Positions 1 through 7,107 of a stretch of DNA of 64,000 nt are shown piece after piece. Positions within the stretch are counted from its first letter, which is position 1. Each line of letters begins with the position of its first letter. The DNA is from DASPRG01 sp963796125 (GTDB lineage: Bacteria; Nitrospirota; Thermodesulfovibrionia; Thermodesulfovibrionales; SM23-35), in the NCBI GenBank assembly GCA_963796125.1, contig CAWCKM010000049.1:1-64000 (forward strand). Direction: 5' to 3'. The notes under the pieces are model-generated. The model was not told where the DNA came from. It worked only from the letters and a program-made list of their open reading frames with translations, and did no database searches. Both the position numbers and the translations under genes were made by a program.

Positions 1-136
1 TGGGTTAAGGCAGTTGATGTACTTCATACTGTGCTAAACGGAAAAACAATTAGCACAAAATTAGCACAATTTGAGAGTGTCGGGAGATAAGCTGAATGGG
101 AGATCGCGGTAAGTTATTGATTTTATTAAGGGAAGA
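1..136. other. Left edge with short repeated TTAGCAC sites
   Basis: No gene is visible. The heptamer TTAGCAC occurs directly at 50-56 and 61-67 and inverted at 31-37. Clusters of short direct and inverted repeats next to a tRNA 3' end resemble the arm-type binding sites of tyrosine integrases, so an element may lie just left of the window. That is inference; no integrase is seen. Confidence 0.3.
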
Positions 137-211
137 TGGTAGGCGATGCTGGGATTGAACCAGCGACCTCTTCCGTGTGAAGGAAGCGCTCTACCACTGA
201 GCTAATCGCCC
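137..211 (-). tRNA. tRNA-Val (CAC)
   Basis: The minus strand folds into a full cloverleaf with acceptor GGGCGAT pairing to ATCGCCT, anticodon loop TTCACAC (anticodon CAC, reads GUG), a T-arm with GGTTCAATCC, and an encoded CCA at 137-139. It is the last gene of the seven-tRNA array in transcription order. Confidence 0.95.
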
Positions 212-223
212 GCGATATGCTAT

Positions 224-298
224 TGGAGCCGGTGGGGAGAGTCGAACTCCCGACCAGCTGATTACGAATCAGCTGCTCTGCCTCTGAGCTACACCGGC
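224..298 (-). tRNA. tRNA-Thr (CGT)
   Basis: Cloverleaf on the minus strand with acceptor GCCGGTG/CACCGGC, anticodon loop TTCGTAA (anticodon CGT, reads ACG) and an encoded CCA at 224-226. It lies 12 bases from tRNA-Val, consistent with co-transcription. Confidence 0.95.
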
Positions 299-305
299 AG
301 AAAAG

Positions 306-378
<73 letters not shown>

Positions 379-390
379 GCTCCTTCTGCT

Positions 391-463
391 CGCGCCTGAG
401 AGGATTCGAACCTCCGACCCTCGGCTCCGGAGGCCGATGCTCTATCCACTGAGCTACAGGCGC
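391..463 (-). tRNA. tRNA-Arg (CCG)
   Basis: Cloverleaf on the minus strand with acceptor GCGCCTG/CAGGCGC, anticodon loop CTCCGGA (anticodon CCG, reads CGG), discriminator G. No encoded CCA is seen. Confidence 0.95.
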
Positions 464-528
464 ATCCACAGCAGTTCCAAGTTCAAAGTTACAACAGATT
501 CAAACTTTTCACTTATAACCTTTTCATT

Positions 529-553
529 CCAAAATTTGCACAGCAAATTTTGG
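529..553. repeat. Perfect 11-3-11 palindrome directly 3' of tRNA-His
   Basis: Arms at 529-539 and 543-553 are perfect inverted repeats of 11 bases with a 3-base loop. The hairpin begins one base after the CCA of tRNA-His. No U-run follows, so it is not a standard terminator; it may be a processing or stabilising hairpin. Confidence 0.6.
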
Positions 554-554
554 T

Positions 555-631
555 TGGGGTGAGTGAGGGGACTTGAACCCCCAACACCTGGAGCCACAGT
601 CCAGTGCTCTAACCATTGAGCTACACTCACC
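555..631 (-). tRNA. tRNA-His (GTG)
   Basis: Cloverleaf on the minus strand with anticodon loop CTGTGGC (anticodon GTG). The identity elements of tRNA-His are present: an extra G at position -1 (631) opposite a C73 discriminator (558), followed by an encoded CCA at 555-557. Confidence 0.95.
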
Positions 632-726
632 ATTCGAAAACAGTTATAAGTGAATAGTTATTAGTAAAACAAATAACTATATCTGAGTCAATCTAACTCA
701 ACACCATTCACTATAAACAGACAATT

Positions 727-751
727 GTAAATTTCGTTTCACGAAATTTAC
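727..751. repeat. Perfect 11-3-11 palindrome directly 3' of tRNA-Arg(TCT)
   Basis: Arms at 727-737 and 741-751 pair perfectly with a TTC loop. The geometry matches the palindrome at 529-553 but the sequence differs, and it abuts the encoded CCA of tRNA-Arg without a gap. Confidence 0.6.
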
Positions 752-828
<77 letters not shown>

Positions 829-862
829 ACGTTTTTATTTTAAAGCAGTAAGTATTTAGTAG

Positions 863-921
863 CAAGTAGTAAAAGGGTTCTTATGAGTTCATAATTACTT
901 ACTACTAATCCCTTTACTACT
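863..921. repeat. Inverted repeat in the tRNA-Leu to tRNA-Arg spacer
   Basis: A 15-base arm at 863-877 pairs with 907-921 at 14 of 15 positions. It continues the pattern that the spacers of this array are occupied by palindromes. No coding potential is evident. Confidence 0.45.
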
Positions 922-929
922 GATTTATC

Positions 930-1016
930 TGGTGCCGGTGGTGGGAGTCGAACCCACACGGAGTTGCCCCCACCGGATTTTGAGTCCGGCGCGTCTGCCA
1001 ATTCCACCACACCGGC
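930..1016 (-). tRNA. tRNA-Leu (CAA), integration target
   Basis: Class II cloverleaf with a long variable arm, acceptor GCCGGTG/CACCGGC, anticodon loop CTCAAAA (anticodon CAA, reads UUG) and encoded CCA at 930-932. Its 5' half, from the anticodon loop through the 5' end (977-1017), is repeated exactly at 7108-7148. The present 5' half was therefore probably supplied by an inserted element. It is the first tRNA of the seven-gene minus-strand array, so the element also lies upstream of the whole array. Confidence 0.95.
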
Positions 1017-1017
1017 A
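977..1017. repeat. Putative attachment-site repeat, proximal copy (41 bp)
   Basis: A 41-base direct repeat identical to 7108-7148. It spans the 5' half of tRNA-Leu from the anticodon loop to one base beyond the 5' end. An exact tRNA half at both ends of a gene-poor accessory segment is the usual mark of site-specific integration into a tRNA gene. Confidence 0.75.
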
Positions 1018-1317
1018 ACTACAGCACTGAGCAAAAAGCGATCAGCAGTAAGTAAGATTGTACATTTTGTAATTTCCGATTTGCAAATGCTATGATTCGT
1101 ACTGCTATTAAACACACATTAAACAAGAAAATATTGAGAATAACCCGAAGGAATAGGGAATAGAATAACGAGAGCAGGGTTGTATCGAAAAGAGAATATA
1201 ATGCGACATCTCCCTCTTCCAGAAAGTAAAGGTAAAGAACAAGGAGAACTTTAAAACCCTGAATGGAGTGCGAGGTGCGGAAGCTCAGGGGTCTTAAATT
1301 ACCGGAGTGCGAAAGAA
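1018..1317. other. Stretch without a recognised gene
   Basis: Between tRNA-Leu and brnA I see no convincing open reading frame, RNA or terminator. As the upstream flank of the tRNA array brought by the element, it is where a promoter for the seven tRNAs would now have to be, but no clear -35/-10 pair was identified. Confidence 0.4.
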
Positions 1318-1590
1318 TTATCTTGTAGCAGAAAGTTTTTCTTTAAGCCATAGATTGACTAATGTTTCAATAGAAACACGTTTTTCCCTTGCTACAGCAA
1401 GTGCCTTTTTGGCAATGCTTTCCTCAAGGGCTACGTATCTGGGCTCTTTTTTTAAGCGTGCCCTGCATTTTACTTCTTTTGTGTCAGCCCAGTAATCGGT
1501 TATATCATGCTTATCCCAGAAATCTGATGCTTCCATGATATTCTTAAATTCATCAGGAATAGGCTCTATTTTCTTCTTACTTTTTTGCAT
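1318..1590 (-). CDS. brnA: BrnA-like antitoxin
   Basis: A 90-residue protein encoded just downstream of, and overlapping by 14 bases, the BrnT-like toxin. It has the usual BrnA layout: a short N-terminal toxin-contact part with a DFWDKHDITDYW-type stretch (about residues 23-34), then basic residues and a ribbon-helix-helix-like C-terminus (about 50-88) for DNA binding. Known BrnA proteins neutralise BrnT and repress the brnTA promoter, so autoregulation is likely. The toxin-first gene order is typical of this system. Family assignment is from pattern, not alignment. Confidence 0.75.
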   Translation of the reverse strand: MQKSKKKIEPIPDEFKNIMEASDFWDKHDITDYWADTKEVKCRARLKKEPRYVALEESIAKKALAVAREKRVSIETLVNLWLKEKLSATR

Positions 1591-1861
1591 ATCTTTTCCT
1601 TTCTTTTATAGTCATATCCCTTGCAGTTATAATGAATGCTTCTTTATCCTTCTTATATAAAAAATATACGGTTAAATACCGCCCTGAATCTGTAGTCCCA
1701 AGAGCGAGATATAGATGTTCACCCCTATACTGTCCCTTTTCAATAAACCTATATCTCGGTTCATTGAGGAAAACTTGCCTGACTTCTGTTTCCGTGACAT
1801 TGTGTTTCCATATAAGCTTATCAAGTATTTCCGGAATTATTATTAAGTCGATTATTTCCAA
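1577..1861 (-). CDS. brnT: BrnT-like ribonuclease toxin
   Basis: A 94-residue protein of the BrnT family, RelE-fold mRNA-cleaving toxins. The sequence shows the N-terminal WKHNV signature (about residues 18-22), the central ALGTTDSGRYL strand region and the C-terminal ARDMTIKERKRY motif (about 79-90) that mark the family. It is the first gene of a two-gene operon with the antitoxin. It sits just inside the putative integrated element, where such a module would favour retention of the element. The length is normal and no break is visible. Confidence 0.8.
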   Translation of the reverse strand: MEIIDLIIIPEILDKLIWKHNVTETEVRQVFLNEPRYRFIEKGQYRGEHLYLALGTTDSGRYLTVYFLYKKDKEAFIITARDMTIKERKRYAKK

Positions 1862-1972
1862 ATACTCTCACCCATGGGTTTAAGACAGCCGTCAATTTGA
1901 GAATAAAATTTGCTCTGTTTTATTGATTATAGCAAATTCAGGAGAAAGCTGAATAAAACGGACATAAAAAAA

Positions 1973-2087
1973 GCAAGCTCCCGAAAAGCGAGCCACCACG
2001 CCCAAGGGGAGTTAAAAAATCACGCCAGGCTTAACGAAAAATAGGTTAAGCACTCTGTCATGATTTTTTTGGCTCTCGATCGCTTGC
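1973..2087 (+). ncRNA. Nested multi-helix RNA structure upstream of the RHH gene
   Basis: Four helices close concentrically: 1973-1978 with 2082-2087, 1990-1994 with 2071-2075, 2014-2022 with 2061-2069 (9 bp), and 2029-2035 with 2045-2051 (7 bp, 9-base loop). A second hairpin (2103-2112 with 2127-2136) ends one base before the Shine-Dalgarno of the following gene. This is a candidate structured leader or small RNA. No known riboswitch class is recognised, and expression is not shown. Confidence 0.4.
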
Positions 2088-2102
2088 CAAACCACACCAC
2101 CC

Positions 2103-2142
2103 TTTATTTAACCCTACACACACGAAGTTAAATAAAAGGAGG
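2103..2142 (+). promoter_or_regulatory. Hairpin abutting the ribosome binding site
   Basis: A perfect 10-bp inverted repeat (2103-2112 and 2127-2136) with a 14-base loop is followed immediately by AGGAGG at 2137-2142, nine bases before the ATG at 2152. Folding of this hairpin is positioned to affect ribosome access or RNA stability. Confidence 0.45.
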
Positions 2143-2151
2143 TGAAATAAA

Positions 2152-2349
2152 ATGACCTACAACAATAGAACCTATTACAGACGCTTTACCTGGATAGGTA
2201 ACAAGCTAACCGATGATGACATGAAAGAACTTTACAGTCTCAAAGTTTCAACCGGCAAAACTATTACTCGACTTGTAGCCGAAGCAGTTAGACAGTATAT
2301 AACCAGACAAAAGAACTCAGTATCACGGTTTGACTGCGACTGTTGTTAA
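2152..2349 (+). CDS. Small ribbon-helix-helix-like protein
   Basis: A 65-residue protein with a strong AGGAGG nine bases before the ATG. Residues about 20-55 fit a ribbon-helix-helix DNA-binding unit, with a short strand, a helix rich in K, E and L, then TITRLVAEAVRQYI as the second helix. A cluster of Cys and Asp closes the protein. It has no toxin partner next to it, so it may be an element-borne regulator. The long structured leader suggests post-transcriptional control. The exact family was not recognised. Confidence 0.6.
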   Translation: MTYNNRTYYRRFTWIGNKLTDDDMKELYSLKVSTGKTITRLVAEAVRQYITRQKNSVSRFDCDCC

Positions 2350-2381
2350 AGTACAGAAGATAAGATTTCACCCTCCCACAG

Positions 2382-2416
2382 TGTTAGATAATCTGTTAAC
2401 TTATTCATCTAACACA
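2382..2416. repeat. Inverted repeat downstream of the RHH gene
   Basis: A perfect 9-base inverted repeat, GTGTTAGAT and ATCTAACAC, spaced by 17 bases. Its position about 35 bases after the stop codon fits a 3' stem or an operator, with no U-tract to support termination. Confidence 0.35.
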
Positions 2417-2529
2417 AATAGTCTATCCTTTTCATCCAGTGACAACTACACCTACGAGTCCTCAGAATCAAGAGGGGATGAAAGCAGAAGATTTCCGGTA
2501 CAAATAAACAGATAAAGTTCTTGGCACAG

Positions 2530-2559
2530 AAGACTGAAGGGTTTGGACTTTAGTCTTTT
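2530..2559 (+). terminator. Probable terminator after the RHH gene
   Basis: The stem 2530-2538 (AAGACTGAA) pairs with 2549-2557 (one G-U pair), with a 10-base loop and a short T run at 2556-2559. Confidence 0.45.
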
Positions 2560-2609
2560 GTTCCATGTTAGTTGTCGTTGCGGGCGGATGTAAATAAAAC
2601 TTCTCATTT

Positions 2610-2906
2610 TTATGATTTTATCCCATCTACAAAATTACCATGCTTAGTTGGGTTATAAAGTTCAAAATAACCATCTTCACATAAGAAAAGACATTTTTCA
2701 TGATGTTTTATAAAAACCCATTCAGAATATCCAGGTTGCAGATTAATTATCTGTGCCATAATGTGACGTAAAATATTGTGATCCCCCCAGTTGTAAATTT
2801 TCTTTACCTCCTTAAAAATGTCCTTTCCTGTCGCTCTTTGCAATTTGCTAATGACTTGATGAATTGCATCCCTTGTTCTCATACCGCCCGGACCTTTTCC
2901 TCTCAT
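2610..2906 (-). CDS. Hypothetical protein
   Basis: A 98-residue protein with an AAGGAG ribosome site before the ATG. It begins 4 bases after the stop of the small membrane protein, so the two are probably one operon. Residues about 10-50 are helical (TRDAIHQVISKLQRATGKD) and the rest has aromatic and acidic strands, reminiscent of a winged helix, but no family is recognised. It belongs to the accessory segment between the tRNA-Leu repeats. Confidence 0.5.
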   Translation of the reverse strand: MRGKGPGGMRTRDAIHQVISKLQRATGKDIFKEVKKIYNWGDHNILRHIMAQIINLQPGYSEWVFIKHHEKCLFLCEDGYFELYNPTKHGNFVDGIKS

Positions 2907-2910
2907 GGGT

Positions 2911-3105
2911 TTACTCCTTTTCCTTCTTAATGCCTTTTAATGCAACAACCAGTAATAAGGTTGTGCCTATAATCGTGAGCATAACAGCTAAAAAATAGAT
3001 AATGAAATAGATACTGTATTCATTAAATAAATTTCCTATATTAAGGCCCAAGACTAATAAAGCTAAAGCACCTAATATCAAAACAATCCGCTGATAAATA
3101 TTCAT
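2911..3105 (-). CDS. Small two-helix membrane protein
   Basis: A 64-residue protein with two predicted membrane helices (about residues 5-27 and 32-56) and a lysine/glutamate-rich end. A GGGGAG ribosome site precedes the ATG. It is followed at 4 bases by the 98-residue hypothetical gene. No family is recognised and no function is proposed. Confidence 0.55.
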   Translation of the reverse strand: MNIYQRIVLILGALALLVLGLNIGNLFNEYSIYFIIYFLAVMLTIIGTTLLLVVALKGIKKEKE

Positions 3106-3236
3106 TTCTCTCCCCTAATCTGTCCGCAATGAACAACTAACTCGTTCATATCCGAACTCAGGTTCGTTTATCCCCCAAATTTTGGTGTAAAAAGCGAAGT
3201 TATTCCGTTTATTCCCACTATGAATCCCAATTCTAA

Positions 3237-3280
3237 TCTACACCATTTTTACTGTTTTGTTAATCGCAAACTGCAGGAAG
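3237..3280. repeat. Degenerate direct repeat, copy 1
   Basis: About 44 bases starting TCTACACCATTTTTACTG resemble 6889-6931 at roughly four of five positions. Both copies lie inside the element, upstream of different minus-strand gene groups. They may be shared promoter or integrase-binding sequence, or traces of a duplication. Confidence 0.35.
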
Positions 3281-3339
3281 GAAAGAGATAAAAGGTCTAC
3301 TATTCGCAGGTTATTGATGCGTCTTTCTAATTTCGGATA

Positions 3340-3978
3340 TTAATCTCTTTCGCCTGTCATATTAAAAACAATTGGTAGATTTGCTAACTTATACCATTGG
3401 TCGCAGGAACTTGCATTGATGAAAGTCGTGTATTCGTTTTTACTTATTCCTGCTCCCTTATGAATGTGACCAAACACATGGAACTTCGGTCTCACACGTT
3501 CAACGGCCGTCAGCAAATCCTGACAGCCCTGAGAAACGCCATGGATTTGGTCTAAGTGTCCATAAGGTGCTCCATGAGTGATTAACACATCCGTGTCCTC
3601 CGGTATCAAATCCCACTTTGCTTTTATATTCGGCCCTCTTTGCAGGTTAAAAGCCATATCGTGAAACCAGGGTTGCCAAGGACTTCCATAAAACTTTATA
3701 CCCCCAATGGTGACTGTTTGATCCTGCAAATAGATACATTTTGTAAGAATTGCTTCACAGGCTTCGGGGTCGTCTGCAATACAGAAATCATGATTCCCTG
3801 CGATCACGATTTTGTGGGGATGGGGTAATGAACCCATATACTCATTAAAGTCGTACAACATCCCTGATGATCCAAAGTACGTAATATCTCCTGCATAAAT
3901 CAAAATATCACTCTCTGGGATGGATAAATTACGATGCAAGCCATGCGTATCACTTATGCAGACGATTTTTATGTCCAT
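3340..3978 (-). CDS. Calcineurin-like metallophosphoesterase
   Basis: A 212-residue protein with the full set of metallophosphoesterase motifs: DTHG (D10, H12), GD (D31), GNHD (61-64), THGAP (about 134-138) and GHIH (about 170-173), which bind the two metal ions and phosphate. The compact length and SPW and THGAP contexts resemble the MPPED/239AB-type branch, whose physiological substrates are mostly unknown. It has no signal peptide and is probably cytoplasmic. It is intact although neighbours within the element are broken. Confidence 0.85.
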   Translation of the reverse strand: MDIKIVCISDTHGLHRNLSIPESDILIYAGDITYFGSSGMLYDFNEYMGSLPHPHKIVIAGNHDFCIADDPEACEAILTKCIYLQDQTVTIGGIKFYGSPWQPWFHDMAFNLQRGPNIKAKWDLIPEDTDVLITHGAPYGHLDQIHGVSQGCQDLLTAVERVRPKFHVFGHIHKGAGISKNEYTTFINASSCDQWYKLANLPIVFNMTGERD

Positions 3979-4050
3979 CTTCTTAGTAGGAAGTAAATAT
4001 ACTTGCTAAAACAAAAAATTAGGGGCTAATAATAAGTCCAGCCCCTGACT

Positions 4051-4180
4051 GATATATATATTAGGGGTATCCCCTTGACTCAGGTATGCCCAAGATGTAG
4101 TCAACATCATAGAGATTTGAGATATGAAAAACACAATATATAGTCGTTACCTGAACGAAGGGGATATCCCATATATATAT
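4051..4180. repeat. Long imperfect inverted repeat
   Basis: Arms at about 4051-4085 and 4148-4180, each about 33-35 bases with TATATATAT at the outer ends and AGGGG/CCCC blocks inside, form a large imperfect palindrome around a 60-base centre. A smaller 7-bp inverted repeat (AGGGGCT/AGCCCCT) is at 4021-4046. It has no coding potential and could be a MITE-like remnant or a terminator region after the repeat-protein gene. Confidence 0.4.
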
Positions 4181-4181
4181 T

Positions 4182-5538
4182 TTAAGTCCAACCTATCTGC
4201 AATATTTTTTCTTTTGAACAGTCAGGGTCAGCACAATCGACAAGCCCATCTTTATCGTTGTCTATTCATCAGCACAAGCCAACTCTTTTAATCCTTCATC
4301 CGACTCTCCAACACAAGGTTTCCCTTTTGTTCTGTCTGCGCCGTCACAATCTTGGTCAATGCCATCGTTCCTGATGTCACAGGCAAGAGGGTTTTATAAG
4401 GGGATTCAAGTCATTGCAATCAACATCTGTTGTAAAGCTATCTCCATCCGCATCTTCATCACAGACATCACCCAGACCATCGCCGTCCATATCCGCTTGG
4501 TCAGCGTTCTGAGTCAACGGACAGTTATCTGAAGAATCAGGAATTCCATCTGCATCACTATCGATTTTGGCGATGAATCCCTTGCGAGCACCAGTCGGTC
4601 TCTGACCCCCATTCCTACAATATCTCCAATATTATTGATGGCCTGCAGTATAAACCCAAGACCAATTCTGAGGCAGCAATTCAGTATACTGACCTTCGCT
4701 ATATGTGAATCCCTTATTGGTGCCTCTTCCAACAATAACCTCGCTATTATTGATGCCATAAGCCCCAGCGAGAGTCCAACCCAACGGCAGTAATGCGGTA
4801 CAAGTGCCTTCTTTGTAAATAAAACCATTATCAGTAGCACCATTATTGCCTACCCCAACCACAACTCCATACTCATTGATGCCGAAAGCTGAGGCGTGAT
4901 TCCATGTTTCTGGTAGCAATTCAATGTAAGTTCCTTTGCTGTAGAGAAATCCTTTCAAGTCTCCTGTATTAGTATAGCCATTTCCCACAACATCCCCGTT
5001 ATTATTTATGTTCCAAGCATAGGCCTGACCCAGCCCAGTGGCAACAACTCTGTATAAGTTCCATCGCAGTAAATGAATCCTTTCCAAGTTGAACGATTAT
5101 AGCCATAACCTACTACAACCCCATCATCATTAATATCACGAGCCCGAGACTCTGGATGCAGCCGGGAGGTAACAATTCTGTGTAAGTTCCATTACTGTAG
5201 AGAAATCCCTTCCTCGGTGTTCCGACAGAACTATCTCCGACGACAGCACCACTATTATTGATACTATAAGCGGTAGCATAAGTCCCGCGGCGGTAACAAT
5301 TCGTAATAAATTCCTTCATCATAGATGAATCCCACTTAAGCCAGTACTATTAGTACCTCCTCCTACCACCTCTCCTCTATCATTGATCCGTAATGCAGTA
5401 TTACTCCAACCCGAAGGTGATATATCGCTATATATGTACGTCTTTGCCAAGAAATATGATAGAGTGTATTAATATAAAAACAGATATGAATAAACATAAT
5501 AACCATTTATTTCTCCTATATTCCCTTACTGTTTTCAT
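4182..5538 (-). pseudogene. Secreted HAF-repeat and thrombospondin-3-repeat protein, frameshifted
   Basis: Reconstructed across several frames from ATG 5538 (AGGAGG upstream) to TAA 4182. The start encodes a basic then hydrophobic signal peptide. The middle is a series of about 45-residue repeats with INNxGxVVG and GFLYSxGxYTELLP cores, the HAF or extracellular repeat family, predicted beta-structure. The C-terminus has calcium-binding type-3 thrombospondin repeats (DxDGDGxGDVCD) and an aspartate/cysteine-rich VDCND-type segment. At least five frame breaks occur, more than in neighbouring genes. It may be decayed or simply affected by consensus errors. Likely exported and cell-surface associated; role unknown. 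Confidence 0.6.
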
Positions 5539-5575
5539 CTTAACCTCCTTTTCTAAATTGTAAGGTAGAGTCCTC

Positions 5576-5852
5576 TTATGTGAAGGAAATTCCAATACGA
5601 TAGAGATTGTGTTTGATTTTTTGGCACCACCTCACTGCTCCAATTTTTGGCTCATTCCATATGGCTTCGCATCTGATCTCTACCGTATGTCCGACTTCAA
5701 GACTTTTGTTGGAGAAGTACAGCACTTCCCACCTTTTCCAAGATCAAAGGTTGTGATTTCCTCGAAGTTTTCGGGTCGGGGTATAGAATGCATGACGTGC
5801 TAATACCGAGCCTTCCCTTGTCCCCTCTCTTTTCCTTTGGCACCTTAATCAT
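5576..5852 (-). pseudogene. PilZ-domain protein, frameshifted
   Basis: Joining frames gives about 92 residues ending in a stretch containing FDLGKGG, LEVGHTVEI, GAVRWCQ and YRIGISF. That is the order expected for the second half of a PilZ domain, the c-di-GMP receptor fold. The N-terminal arginine motif is not clear, so binding of c-di-GMP cannot be claimed. Two or more breaks interrupt it. It lies directly upstream of the HAF-repeat gene on the same strand (38 bases apart). Confidence 0.45.
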
Positions 5853-5883
5853 CGCGGTTTACGCTTTTATGAGTTGTTATCTA

Positions 5884-6518
5884 CTAATGTGTTCCCATCC
5901 AATAGAAATGCTTATCAATTATCCTCGGAATGGAACCCACTGCATATGGGTCCTTTTCTCTTATCCTATTTACCGCTTCTAAACGATTTACCTCTTGATT
6001 ATTTACAATATCCCCTAACAACTCATTAATTTCGTCATAATAGTACCTTAAGAGCCTTATATAATCTTCGCTGACCAAGAAAAAATGGTTAATAATGTTG
6101 TTACGCTGCATGTACCCGCCTATTACACTATCAGCCATGGCAAACAAGTTTGGGCAAGTCATATGCATGAACTTGCTCGTAGCGGTTTCTTGAAAATTTC
6201 TTACACTACCCCTCAGTCTTTCAAATATCTCTGAATAACCGGATAAATTACCCCTGTCTCATTGGAGTCCTGAATCTCAACACCTTGAACCTCGGCAAAA
6301 AGAGGAGATACATTCTCCAATACAGGTAGAAGGTCGTCAGCTATTGCATAAGGAAGGCGACAATGGAATTGGTTTAAGAAATGTATTTTATTGTCTATGT
6401 CAGCTACAGGATTGCCCCAATTTGTGTTAACTTTACTTTGATGATAAAAGTAATCAAAATCAAATCTAAAGCCATTGTTTTCATTTGTACGATAAACTAT
6501 TAACTCGTCTTCTCGCAT
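5884..6518 (-). CDS. Hypothetical protein, probably one gene with a frameshift
   Basis: Two frames (6518-6213, 101 residues; and 6168-5884, 94 residues) are probably one protein of about 210 residues. The second frame stays open upstream of its first ATG to the end of the first frame. The sequence is rich in aromatic and acidic residues, with no signal peptide or membrane helix. No family is recognised. It follows the 52-residue gene at 6524-6682 by five bases, so the two form an operon. Confidence 0.5.
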
Positions 6519-6523
6519 ATATT

Positions 6524-6682
6524 TTAAATCCTTTTCTCATGGCTCTTGTACTCTTTAGCGAATACTATTCTCACTTCATTTATCGTCAATCGATAATCTT
6601 CTAACTTTTTTTGTATCTCTTTTTTACCAAGGATACACCTTTCATAATAATCTTTGTCTTGGAATGTGTTAGATATAGCCAT
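6524..6682 (-). CDS. Small hypothetical protein (52 residues)
   Basis: The ATG at 6682 is preceded by a purine-rich AGGGAAGGAA site, and the frame is open to TAA at 6524. The protein is charged and mostly helical (KKEIQKKLEDYRLT), with no membrane segment. It starts the operon with 5884-6518. No family is recognised. Confidence 0.45.
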   Translation of the reverse strand: MAISNTFQDKDYYERCILGKKEIQKKLEDYRLTINEVRIVFAKEYKSHEKRI

Positions 6683-7107
6683 TGAAATTCCTTCCCTTCT
6701 TCTGTCTTGGAAGTCAAGTACGTAGGACTTTAATTAAAAGGTACAGGATTATGTTGGATAAATCAATAGGCAAATTTGTTCATATTTTCAATGAGTTATA
6801 AGATATCTAATTATTCCAATGAGTTATAAAGATATCTAACTGAAGACATACCTGTTTTGAATATCCCCGCGACAGATTCCGGTTTTCATCTACACATTTT
6901 TACTTTTTTGTTAAGCGTGTAGTTCAGGAAGAACTTGCCATTTCTTACCGTAGAAAAAATGTAGCAAAATTGTAGCAGAAGGCATACTAATTTTACATAA
7001 TATACCGAAAATGCTGGAAAGAACAGAACATGCGATTAGTCTTTATAATCAGTAACTTAGGTCAAAACCCAAGCCAGAAGCCAACCAGATAAAATGAGCC
7101 AAAAACA
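6683..7107. other. Non-coding end of the putative element
   Basis: No gene is seen. The stretch holds the second copy of the degenerate repeat (6889-6931) and two direct TGTAGCA sites at 6960-6966 and 6971-6977, about 130 bases inside the distal att copy. Such paired heptamers resemble integrase arm sites. An integrase gene, normally found at this end, is absent. Confidence 0.4.

Noticed and set aside
2029..2051. GCTTAAC...GTTAAGC resembling integron attC core sites
   Set aside because: The two cores are only 9 bases apart, with no L boxes or 50-100 base central part, and no integron integrase is present.
2330..2515. 61-residue frame overlapping the end of the RHH gene
   Set aside because: No ribosome site, low-complexity serine-rich sequence over inverted repeats; probably non-coding.
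4514..5400. Several separate short secreted genes in the HAF region
   Set aside because: The fragments continue one another in repeat phase, so one broken gene is the simpler reading.
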